Source: Plasmodium malariae (Eukaryota > Apicomplexa > Aconoidasida > Haemosporida > Plasmodiidae). Taken from it: 64,000 bases of DNA. Where the stretch lies: NCBI RefSeq assembly GCF_900090045.1, contig NC_041786.1, positions 811,501-875,500 on the forward strand, in the 5' to 3' direction. The notes beneath the pieces were generated by a model. The model was not told where the DNA came from. It saw only the letters and a list, made by a program, of their open reading frames with translations, and did no database searches. This document shows, piece after piece, positions 1-10,761 of the stretch. The position numbers were made by a program, and so were the translations under genes. Positions within the stretch are counted from its first letter, which is position 1, and every line of letters starts with the position of its first letter.

Positions 1-456
1 AGGCTAACAAGGATATGTATATTATAAAAGAAAACGTTAGAAATATTAACCCAGTTATAACCCTTGAATTAGGAAAAAAAAAAAAGAAAGTAATAGTAAT
101 AGTAGTATATCGAACTGCACGTTGTATATATAAACCTCTACATATTTATAAACACACATATATATATATATATATGTATGACCATGTGTATGTATATATT
201 TTAACCTAAACGTAAGACCTATTCCTGTAACATACGAAACCCAAGATTCGGACGATTTTTCTATTTCTTGAAGTTTATAGTTGTACTTACTTAACACTCT
301 GTAAAGGTGGAGTATGTCCATTACACAAATGTACATAAGCACAAATACATATTCATACATATATATATGTTAGCCCCCACTAACTAATAACAGAAGGTAT
401 CCTTTTGTGCGTTGTAAAAAGCGCACTAAATTGTCATTACTTTTCTCACTAATGTG

Positions 457-487
<31 letters not shown>

Positions 488-855
488 GTCAATAAACACT
501 TTTCAATTTATCAAACTAAACATACATTTAAGCATACGAAAATTTTTACCTCTTCATTTTTTCTATTTTTTCCATTTCATATTTATCGTTACCTCTTATT
601 TCATTGTAAGTGTTATATTTATACTACAAAAAAAAAAAAATTATGAGCCCTTTTAATGAGTACTTACAGAATATTATGCACGAATACTTAAAACTTACAA
701 ATAACTGTCCATGTACACGCATACACAAATATATTAATTACTTTAATCATCATTTCTTTCTCCTTCAAATTGGTAAAACGGTTTTCTAATTCTATTCTAT
801 CATATTCAATATTTTTTTGTTGTAAGAATGATAAGGGTAGACAAGCTATTCCATA

Positions 856-886
<31 letters not shown>

Positions 887-3126
887 ATACAAAACAACAT
901 AAGTTTATGACATAGAGAAAAATATATCCTTTCAATTTTCATTATTTTATTTATTCACAGAAGTGATATTTTGTGCACTCATCCATCATCCATTCTTCTT
1001 TTTTTTTTTTTTTTTTATTCTTTTATCTTTATCATTACTGTGTATGTGGCCCAGAACGAAACACCCACCAAAACAATGCATCCCATCAAAAACAAAATTG
1101 CCGACTGTCCAGCTACAAAAAAATAAAAATAAAAAATAAAACAAAAATAAAATAAAAGATAAAAAATAAAATAAAAGATAAAAAATAAAATAAAAGATAA
1201 AAAATAAAATAAAAGATAATAAAATAAAATAAAAGATAATAAAATAAAAAATAAAAAAACAAAACAAAACAAAATGAACGAATTAGAAAGCTCTTAATTA
1301 TTACTGACACGTAAATTATTTTACAACATTTCACCATGTTTTCAATATATTACTATTTCTTTTCTTTTTTTTTTTTTTTTTTTATATAATTAATTATTCT
1401 CTCATTTTTTTTTAAAATTCTTTTTATTCATTAACTGTGATTCATGTCCAACAAGTCAGAAATATATTCCATTTCTTTTCCCTTTTCCTATTAAATAAAT
1501 TATGAACAAAATTAAGGAAAAATATGTAAAAATATATATTTGAATATGCTTATTATTGAGAATAAAAAATTTTATAAAGGACTAATACATATTGCTTGTT
1601 GCTTATTATTTTTCATGCACTGTTTTGTATTAGTCACAGTAACCACATAATTATTTTTAAAAAAAATTATTTTTTCATTCATGTAAAAGTGTAATGTTTA
1701 AAAGTTTAGCGTTTAAAGGTATGATATCCTTTTAAAGTACCATAGCGAGCTTATGACCCGGTCTATAGATTAACCCAATTATTGACAGTACAACTAAGAA
1801 AAATATAAAATATATCTACAACATATTAATATTGTACATCTACATACCACAGTTATTATAAGACGTTGATGTATACACACAACAAATTATCCTTTTTTTT
1901 ATTACGGTTTTTTTTAAAGACTCTATCGCATTTTCGCATGGCATTATGTTATCATCAAATTCATTTTTATACGAATCTGGGTGCATAAGAAAAAAAGAAG
2001 TTACTATTATTAGGATTATGCTCAAATACACACACACACACACACACAAATATATGTATACATATATTTCACTCTTTAATTTTTTTATAAAAGGAGATAA
2101 AAATACGGAAGAAACTATAGTTTTGGCTCTCATGTTTGCTCTTATTTTTACGCTTATTTCTACTCTCATTTTTGCACTCATTTATGCCCTCATTTTTGCT
2201 CTTGTTTTTACTCTTATTTTTGAGATAAAAATAGGAAAAGGGAACCACAACGTATGCTTCAAATATTAGCACCCAAAACATAACTGCAGAAAAAAGTAAT
2301 GAATTAAAAGTAAACAATTGAACATGTGCAAACGTGACAACTATATCTTCACAAATTTGACATGCACACGCATATGATGAAAAAGATTAAGCAGCATAAA
2401 AAGGTATAACATGTATATTGCACGTTACTTCCTTATTATGCAAACTAACAATGATAAAATTTGGATATAAGTTTCTGGTTTATTTCCAAATTCGAAATTT
2501 CTAAGTTCTACAAAAAAAAAAAAAAGTCATGGGAAAAAAGTGTATATATTTACTGTTTATATTTCTACTAAAAATACAAAATTTCTTTTATGCAATAGTA
2601 CTCCATTGGACACTAGATATATATCTATTGGAATGAACAAAACCAAAATAAAACTTGTGCTTAAGGATAAAATAAAGGCAACTGCTGTTAATAATGTTGA
2701 TTCATCTGATTTCACAAAATATTTGTAAAACGTCCCACATGATACAGATATTAACTATAAAAAGTTTGTTCAGAACAAAAAAAAAAAAAAAAAAAAAAAA
2801 GTATGGTTGTAAAAATGGCTAGCTGTACATGTCCATATATAAACATACACCTATATGTGTGCATATATATATATGTACAAAATAAGATGCACGCGTGTGC
2901 TACCTATAATTTATGATATAATGTAAAACGATTAATCAAGCCCAATGCATATATTACACATTTCAAGAGTAATATGCAAATGTGAACAGAGTAATAAAAA
3001 CTTATATGTACTATATGCATAAGCACATTCTCATATATATATATGGTTTGTCCTTTCCTTCATGTATTGACAGTTACAGCTAACCAGAATAATAATAGCA
3101 AAGGTACTACAAGCTATGATATCCAT
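1..3126 (-). CDS. LMBD1/LMBR1-family multi-pass membrane protein (5' part, truncated by window edge)
   Basis: This gene is reconstructed from ten exons: 3126-3078, 2705-2578, 2507-2450, 2283-2107 (or to 2116), 1976-1848, 1112-1039, 858-742, 623-593 (31 nt), 296-206 and 62 to beyond base 1. All joins have GT..AG borders and compatible phase. The conceptual protein follows human LMBD1 block by block. It has an early membrane helix ending PIDIYLVS (human PVDIFLVS), a helix ending VVVPFSYFYL (human IPFVYFYY), a glycine-rich helix, then SYGIACLPLSFL (human AYGMSALPLNLI), a charged cytosolic stretch, and a further helix after GLTFRVITG. LMBD1-type proteins are lysosomal or plasma-membrane proteins linked to cobalamin export and receptor trafficking; the parasite role is unknown. 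The exon at 2283-2107 carries a lysine/asparagine-rich 12-bp repeat insert. The first exon and the 2107/2116 donor are the least certain. The C-terminal helices lie outside the window. Confidence 0.75.
1115..1255. repeat. AT-rich 18-bp tandem repeat in intron
   Basis: About six imperfect copies of a unit like AAAAATAAAATAAAAGAT lie in the intron just upstream of the 1112-1039 exon of the LMBD1-like gene. Confidence 0.8.
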
Positions 3127-4224
3127 TAGACTTCTATGCTTTACTTATATTATATGTTTGTATAAATATATTCTTTTATGTAACCTCCACTTTCACTTAA
3201 CTTTAAATAATCCTTTATACACTTCATTACAAAGCATTTAAAAAAAAAAAAAAAAAAAAAATTATGTCTGTTCATATATTATGAACCAACAATATGAAAC
3301 ATAAAATAAAAAATATAAAACATAAAACAAAAAACATAAAATACAAAATATAAAACAAAAAACAAAAAACTTAAATTACAATATATAAAACATAAATTAC
3401 AAAATATAAAACATAAATTACAATATATAAAACATAAATTACAATATATAAAACATAAATTACAAAATATAAAACATAAATTACAAAATATAAAACATAA
3501 ATTACAAAATATAAGTTATAAAATTATTAATTTTCCTTTTCTAATTTTTCATTGTTATTTTATTAGTCTTTGTGAGGCACTTTCTTTTTCCCTTTCCCAC
3601 CCACAAAAAAAAAGGCACATCACAAGTGGGTGAAAAACAATAAAATAGAAAAAAGAGAAAGGAAAAAACTGGTTATAAATTATAAGAAAAAAATATAAAA
3701 AGAAAAAAGAAAAAAGAAATGAATACATCAGATCTAATAAATTTTTTTACCATATTCTCCCGAAAAGGAAAACTTACTGCTAAAGCATTTCACTAAAAGA
3801 GGGAAATTATCTTACACAAAATAAAAAAAGATTAGTACATTGAAGTTTTACGAATAATGGAATAATACTGAAAACTGTTGATTTAAACTTTTTCTTCCTT
3901 TTTTCCTTCTTCTTTTCTTTTCTATTTTTAAATATTTAAAATATAAAAAAGGGAAGATTTAGTTGAAAGTGCAAACAAATTTTAACAAATGCGACATAAC
4001 ACTATTATACAGAGAGGATAAAAAGAAAATTTGCGCAAAACAGGTAAGGGTACACTAAATATGCCTATTACTTCCAAAAAAATAAACAGAGTTAAAAAGG
4101 TATATATTTACATGAACAATAAAAAAAACAGGAAAAAAAAAATAAATAAATAAAATGAAATAAAACAGCATAAAACAAAATAAACATTTTTTAGAAGTAG
4201 AACAAACTTGTAATCGCACTTTAA
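3127..4224. other. Intergenic stretch 5' of the LMBD1-like gene
   Basis: This AT-rich spacer lies upstream of the first LMBD1-like exon. It holds poly-A tracts, a 21-bp tandem array at about 3296-3515 and purine/pyrimidine-rich runs. I see no supported gene in it. Confidence 0.6.
3296..3515. repeat. 21-bp AT-rich tandem repeat
   Basis: About nine degenerate copies of a unit close to ATAAAACATAAATTACAAAAT. Confidence 0.85.
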
Positions 4225-4627
4225 TTATTTTAATAGAAAAGATTGTGCCCTATAAGAGCCTTTATTTTTGCTGCGTCTCAGATACTTTTGTGTCGTTACT
4301 CTTCTATTTATTGCTCCCTTTTTTTTTATTTCTATTTGTATTTGACACTTTACAAAAATATCTTATTTATATACATTCGAAGAAATGACTGCAATTCTAT
4401 ATGTATGTATAATGTAGCGGAGCTTACCGAATATGGTAAACTGCACCACGTTAAACTCCAACGAATTAGAGTTATGATTTATAACTAAAAAATATAATAA
4501 TTTTTTTCTTAACTGTGCATAATTTAATAAACGGGGCAAGGGAGTACATGAATTAAAAAAAAAATATAAGGATCACAAATGTGCATTAAATATATAGAAA
4601 ACATTCAAAATGGAAGGGAACGTACAT
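4225..4627 (-). CDS. Candidate small three-exon gene, unknown function
   Basis: Three minus-strand segments join in phase: 4627-4603 (ATG start, 8 codons plus 1 nt), 4484-4428 (57 nt, good TTTTTTAG acceptor and GTAAGC donor) and 4313-4225 (ending in TAA). They give about 56 residues. The last exon is basic and ends YRAQSFLLK. The two introns are about 115 nt each, typical for Plasmodium. The second and third exons read as coding because they are less AT-rich and carry mixed residues (NSLEFNVVQFTIF, then RRVTTQKYLRRSKNKG). The first exon is the weakest part. I recognise no domain. The basic tail would fit a small ribosomal or RNA-binding protein, but that is only a guess. The gene sits just downstream of the TFIIIC-like gene on the same strand. 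Confidence 0.35.
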
Positions 4628-4834
4628 TATGTAAACAGTACGTATTTTTGTAAAAAGATACACATATGAACGTTCATATGTAATTATACGCATGTATGTT
4701 CATGTATGTTCGTGTATGTATGTACGTATGTATGTATGCACAAGTTTGTACACACATGCACGTATAAGTGCGCATGTATTCATTTTTCAACTATGAGAGT
4801 AATTCGCTTTGAATACAGAAAAAGAGAAGCTACA

Positions 4835-5581
4835 CTAGCAATCTATTTCAAAGGATATTATTTTTCTAGAATATCCCTCGTATGAAGTAAAATCATCTCT
4901 AGTTATTTTGTTTTCATTTTTCATATTTCTGTTAATGTTCTCATAAGACACTTCATAACTGCTTAAATGGTTTTTATCTTTTAAATTGTACGGTTCCTTA
5001 AAGTATAAATTTGTACCAATACTAGACGTATGCATGCCTTTAAATTTATATTTATTGTTTATGATACATTCAGGACATTCCGCGAATAAATTTTTTAGAG
5101 AAATACTATTAATTTCAAATGGTATAATATCCCCCTCATTATTGTTTAGGTTATATGCATCTTCTTTAGAATTCTCGTTCCTGTTATTTTTGTTTCCCTT
5201 ATCTTGCAAATTTTCATGAAATTTTTCATTTCCATCTAACTTAACATTAGTACTCTCTCCATAAACTGTTTCTGGGGCATGGTCACTATTTAAAAATTCG
5301 TTTATATGTTCTTCATCATTGGTTAAATCAATATTTATATTGCTCAAATTATGTATTGTACCTTTTTTTGATAATAAATTTGAACTTGATTTTTTTTCAG
5401 TGTTTTCATTTTTTTTTATCTCTTTTTTGTTCTCTATATGTATTTCTTCTCCTTTTTTCTTACGACAAATATTTAAATTTTTTAATTTCTTTTCATCATT
5501 ATTTAGCTGCGGTAAATTTAGCATTATCAATGTTTCCTCTACAGTACTGTCCGAGTCGTCATCTGAATAATACCCATCCAT
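4835..5581 (-). CDS. TFIIIC subunit 6-like (tau55/GTF3C6 barrel) protein
   Basis: This single-exon ORF encodes 248 residues from the ATG in MDGYYSDDDSD; an upstream in-frame ATG at 5608 adds nine residues and looks less likely. After an acidic start there is a beta-strand-like segment ETLIMLNLPQL (about residues 16-26). A charged low-complexity insert of roughly 120 residues follows. The C-terminal block then has FKGMHTSSIGTNLYFKE near residue 180, then SYEVSYEN, and ends SRKIISFEI. This order matches the TFIIIC_sub6 triple-barrel family: an N-terminal strand, then F-x-G-x-(n)-LGT-x-(n)-FEE, then a final K-(K/R)-L-strand. Human GTF3C6 has the same layout without the insert. That family is part of the TFIIIC complex, which recruits RNA polymerase III to tRNA genes. 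The assignment is my inference from motif order; the rest of the protein is low-complexity. Confidence 0.5.
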   Translation of the reverse strand: MDGYYSDDDSDSTVEETLIMLNLPQLNNDEKKLKNLNICRKKKGEEIHIENKKEIKKNENTEKKSSSNLLSKKGTIHNLSNINIDLTNDEEHINEFLNSDHAPETVYGESTNVKLDGNEKFHENLQDKGNKNNRNENSKEDAYNLNNNEGDIIPFEINSISLKNLFAECPECIINNKYKFKGMHTSSIGTNLYFKEPYNLKDKNHLSSYEVSYENINRNMKNENKITRDDFTSYEGYSRKIISFEIDC

Positions 5582-5911
5582 CTTTGCAAAAAGGATGATA
5601 GAATTCAACTAATTTACTTATGTTATTAAGACTTTCTCTTGTAATAATTATGCATAATTCGTCTTATATACTATATAAAAAAGGAAAAAAGAAAAAAAGA
5701 AAAAATAATTTTAAGGGTGTTAAATATTATTACTTTCCCCCTCTTGCTAAAATACTTACCATTTTTTTTTTTTTTCTCAAAAAGTATATAAATTATTTTC
5801 ATATTTCAATAAAATGCCGAAGAAAAAATTTTTTTTTTAGTTTTTTCACCGCGGGAAGAAAAGTTAATTCAAATGAAAATAATTTATTGGAATGTTTCTA
5901 TTTTGACGTTA

Positions 5912-5956
<45 letters not shown>

Positions 5957-6708
5957 GAGTATTATGTATTTACTTTTCTTTTTTTTTGTTTTTTTAAAAA
6001 AAAAGTTGACTTGGTAATACAATTACGTTTACATTTACTTACTGCTAAATCGCTTTTAAAAAAAAATAAATTAAGCAATAAATAGCAGCAAAAGAATTAT
6101 GTCGAAAAAAGGCTTTCCTTTAGCAAATTCTCCCATATTAACAAAGCATATATATAGAATAAAAATAAAAAAATAGATATATGCGTTGTAAGATGGTATT
6201 ATATTTGTAATGACAGAACATGTATCAAATATATTCTTTTATATGTATCATACATTATTTTTTGTTTTTTTTTTTTTTTTGAAAAATTAAATGTATGTTT
6301 ACCCTCTTCATTTCATTATTGCTAAAATATTTGAGGTGTGTGAGAACTATACTTTTCAAGAAAATACAGAGTTGCCATCATATATATTTTTTTTTATCAT
6401 GCTATTATATATTTTTACTTGTAGATTTTTATTATTGTTAAAAAAAAAAAAGAAAAAAATAAAAAAAATATTTGTCCTATTTATAAAGTTGTTGCCTAGT
6501 ACAATTTTTTGTAATATCATTACAAAGTTGTGGTAAAATTCTGTACAAAAATAAAAGATTAAAAAAAGAAATTCTTAATAGATTTTAATTTTTATGCGAT
6601 CGTTAGAAGACATTTTCCTGTTGTGTAAATTTTTTTAAAACAATTTTTATTAATCCACTCAAAAAAAAGAATGATATATAAAATTAAGTAATTGTAAATT
6701 GTAATAAA
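5582..6708. other. Intergenic region with scattered short coding-like islands
   Basis: The 5' flank of the TFIIIC-like gene. It contains (TA)n tracts, poly-T and several short less AT-rich islands with splice-like borders (minus near 6134-6069 and 6545-6470; plus near 6291-6390). I could not assemble them into a gene. Confidence 0.4.
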
Positions 6709-6766
6709 ATGATCAAAATCTTTTTGTTAAATGAAACTCATATCTTTAGACAAGTCCATTCAGGGT

Positions 6767-6812
<46 letters not shown>

Positions 6813-7265
6813 AATAATATTTTGTAATGTCGTTGTACTTACTATGTACTACATATACCACTTAAACGGCACTACCTTGGTGGGCGAACCACGATTCTAC
6901 ATATATACATATATAATATATGCATATACCACGGTATACTTATATATCCATATACTAATAAAAAATATATATATACATATCTTAGAAGTGTAAAATTTTC
7001 TAAGATGACAGTGATAATGTTATATTTATTTCAATCATGAGGACCCTATTTCATATTCTAAAGAAAACAAAGTATAAAATATTATTACGCCTGAAACATA
7101 TACATATCATGTAAGGACTGATTTTCGATCTAAAGAAAAAAAACATGACAAGGAAATCTGATGAACATAATTGTTGAGGAAGTCCAAAATGAAGGAGGGC
7201 TTGTTTATTTTATTTGTTGTGATCATGGATTCAGAAAATATTTATTTCAAAAAAAAAAATAAAAA

Positions 7266-7313
<48 letters not shown>

Positions 7314-8055
7314 ATTAAACAGTGCTTTTAAAGGGTGCACCTTACTTCTATGCGCATATGTATATATTTATATGTATATAACGTATATATTGTAACTAGA
7401 CTAAATATTATTAATATTCGAGAAATTCATTAAATGCCTTTTTCGTTAAACAAACCATATCATACTGTTCGTAAGACCTTAAAAAAAAGAAAAAGGAAGG
7501 AAAAAAAGATAAAAAAAAAGATTAGAAATGATCAGATAAGAAAATATAAGAAAAGAATATATATGAAAAGAATATGTAAGATAAGAAAATGTAAGATAAG
7601 AAAATGTAAGATAAGAAAATGTAAGATAAGAAAATGTAAGATAAGAAAATGTAAGATAAGAAAATGTAAGATAAGAAAATGTAAAATAAAAAAAGATATG
7701 ATAAGATAAAATAAGAACATATAAGAAAATATAAGATAAGAAAAGATAAATGGCATGTAAAGAACGAAAAGAAAGAGAATAAAATAGATCGAAAACAAAG
7801 CGGAATAAGGCAGGCAGAAAAATAAGAAAATAAATGCTCGTACCGTAAAAATATAAAAAGAGTTACAGCTTTTAAAGTTCTGCCCTATGTGCCGAAAAAT
7901 ATTGTAAAATTTTAACATGTCAAAGGAAAGTATGTTTTTAACATATATATATATATACATATTTATGTACCTATGTCGATGTAGAGATAACAAATTTATG
8001 GGGCTATAAAATAAATGAATCAGTCCTTACAGTTATCATAATAACAACACGCTAG
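6709..8055 (+). CDS. Candidate seven-exon small gene, unknown function
   Basis: A phase-consistent chain of short plus-strand exons is possible: 6709-6753 (ATG, MIKIFLLNETHIFRQ), 7042-7071, 7179-7215, 7323-7359, 7423-7470, 7878-7929 and 7987-8055 (TAG stop), about 105 residues. The best islands are 7179-7215 (EVQNEGGLVYFI), 7323-7359 (LLKGAPYFYAH), 7423-7470 (NSLNAFFVKQTISYC, followed by a GTAAGA donor) and 7878-7929 (SALCAEKYCKILTCQRK, followed by a GTATGT donor). The first two exons are weak because the first donor is GTCCAT and other joins exist. No domain is recognised. An array of 15-bp repeats lies in the intron at 7471-7877. The chain could be chance, since several frames are open locally. 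Confidence 0.3.
7572..7690. repeat. 15-bp tandem repeat
   Basis: About eight near-perfect copies of GTAAGATAAGAAAAT. They read as CKIRK repeats on the plus strand and LILHF repeats on the minus strand, but neither is convincing protein. Confidence 0.9.
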
Positions 8056-8715
8056 CAATAATTTTTCTGCCTTTTTTTATAATTATTATTTTATTAACTC
8101 CCATTTTATATACATATATATCTACAATTCTTTTTTTTATTTCTCTCCTGAAAGATTATTTTTATATAAAAGCTATTTTTCCTTCTCCCTTTTTTACTAA
8201 TTCTACATATATATATATATATTTATTTATTTATTTTTTATTTATTAATTTATTACTATTTATTTTTTTACATGCAAAGTTTTACAAATAAAAGAACAAA
8301 ATAAAACATAATATATAAATACAATAATATTAACAATAAAATAATAATATAATTAATATATATAAAATAAACGCATTTGTTATTCACTTTTTTTCATTAT
8401 ATAATTTATTTATTATTTATTTTTTTTTTTTTGTTTTATGCTTATTCTTTCTTTCTCTTCTTCTTCCTCTTTTTCTCTTTTTCTCTTTCCTTTTTTAAAA
8501 AAAAAAAAAAAAATATTGAAACAGAAAAACGTATGACAGACCGTTGTCAAAAACAACTTATAGTTGTGTGCATTGGAACGGTTGCAAAATTTTTATTTTA
8601 AATAAATATAAAAAAAAAGTAATATATTTATGAAAATGAACCTAGTGTTAATAAACTGAGTATATACGTATACAATTTAAATAAAAGGGATATATAAAAT
8701 AAATTACTTTAGTTT

Positions 8716-8749
<34 letters not shown>

Positions 8750-9512
8750 AAGAAATATTTTTTAGCATATATTTTTATGTATTAAACATATGAATAATGA
8801 AATGATCTTTTTACCAAAAAAAAAAAAATTATAACTTATAAATTTTTATTTTTCATATACAGAATGTAAATATATATATTATATACATATAAATAAATTA
8901 AATACGCATATTTCAGAATAATATATATATATACATGTATACTTTATATTTACTATAAATAAAGAACTTGCATATATATATGTACAATACTATGCATTTA
9001 CGTATATATGTCGTAATAGCTTATATGATTTATTTTTTTAATTTTATTTTTATTTTCATTTTCATTTTAATTTTTATTTTAATTTATTTTATTTATTATT
9101 ATTATTTTATTTTTTTTTACCGTTGTATTAAATTAAAATGGAACATATTTATTCTTTCTCTTTTAAAGAATCGAAAAAAAAAAAAGAAAATATATATTGT
9201 GAATAGCTTTTAATTAGAATAAAAAAAGAAAAAAAAAGAATAAATTAATTTTTCTTTTTTAAACGGCTTAACGGATGCTAGAACTGTTCTTTGTAAATAC
9301 TTTGCATATGCGTTTCTACTAATTCAAAATTATACTTACATATACATACGTATTATATATAGATTTACATATATACATATAAACTTACGTTATAAGTACA
9401 CTTGATTACAACTATATATTTGTTTATTTGAGTATGCATAACTGCAAGAAAAAAAGCTAAATATAAATACAGGATTTCACAAGTTTTTCTAATATTTATT
9501 TTAAATTTCTTT

Positions 9513-9562
<50 letters not shown>

Positions 9563-10761
9563 CTTTTTTTCTATAATTAAAATTTTTTTTTTTTTTTTTT
9601 GGAAATATTGCAAATGTTGCAAAAATTTGTTTTGAAAAAACATATATTTCGTAAAATTCTTAAGTTGCATTTGGAAAAGGTACATATGTACTTCTATATG
9701 TTTATGTATATATGAACACTTGCATACATATTTGCGATAAATTATTTGGAATTAAGTTAGCTAATTTTTAATTTGTTTCCCTTTTCTTCGACGAATTAAA
9801 CACGTAAATGTGTACATGCCATTTTGTATACATGCTTACATTCATAAAAAATATATATTTATATATATGTATATAATATGTACGCGCGGTACATATATAC
9901 GTACTAGTTACCTTGTTTTAATTTTTAGTAGTATTGGTAATAGTAGCATTATGATAATTTAGAATATCCTAAAAAAATTTCGATCTATTTTTCCTGTATT
10001 TATATAAATATAGAAAAATCATCACTAAGTGTTTTTATACACTTTACAGAATACTCCCTCTTCATTTAGTTTAACCGTTTCTTTGCCATTTTATTTTTCT
10101 ACAAATGAATCAGAAAAATAGAAAAAATTAAAAAAATAGTGTTATATTCTTATATTTCTTTAATCTTTAATCTTTTTTTTTTTTTTTAAAACATAATCTT
10201 CTGTATTTGCTATTTTTACTGTTTCTTTTTGTTAGATTTGTTCTACATAACTTTGCTATTCGTTATTCGTATGTGTTTATGTATGCATATAATATTTGCA
10301 TATCGACATACGCACGAGGACCAACTTTTGTTTGCATATTAGCGACTCCGTAATTTTTTATAATTTTAAAAAATTTTTTTTTTTTTTCTGACTTGTTAAT
10401 GCAAAATTTGCAAATTTATTTCTATCTTTTTATGTGTCAAAATTTTGACTTTTTTGGCATAAGAATTAAATGTTTGTAACTTTGTTTGTCTTACATAAAT
10501 ATTTTCTTTTACTCGTTAATTTTTATTTAAAATTTTGTCCCATTTGTTAATAGTTTATTCTATGAGATATGTGCTCAATTTTGAGCTATTAATTAGCAAA
10601 GATACATTATTAAATTGATTATACTATATAAATACAAACATACGTGCGCCCGTAAATAAGCGCATACCTGCTAATATACGTGTACACCTGCTTCCATACG
10701 TGCATACCTACTTACCCACGTACACCCATACGCGCCCATCTACTTACATATATATATTTAT
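8056..10761. other. Long 5' intergenic region of CDPK5
   Basis: This 2.7 kb of AT-rich DNA has many homopolymer and (TA)n runs, and a GC-richer stretch with repeated CGTRCAYRC-like words at about 10640-10740 just before CDPK5. It probably contains the promoter and long 5' UTR. One short plus-strand island near 8504-8601 reads MTDRCQKQLIVVCIGTVAKF but cannot be tied to a gene. Confidence 0.5.

Noticed and set aside
5620..6540. Several short ORFs and splice-like sites as a gene upstream of the TFIIIC-like gene
   Set aside because: The islands could not be chained in one strand and phase, and both strands offer equally weak readings.
8504..8601. Plus-strand island reading MTDRCQKQLIVVCIGTVAKF
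   Set aside because: It is isolated, with no clear acceptor or partner exon; it may be UTR of CDPK5.
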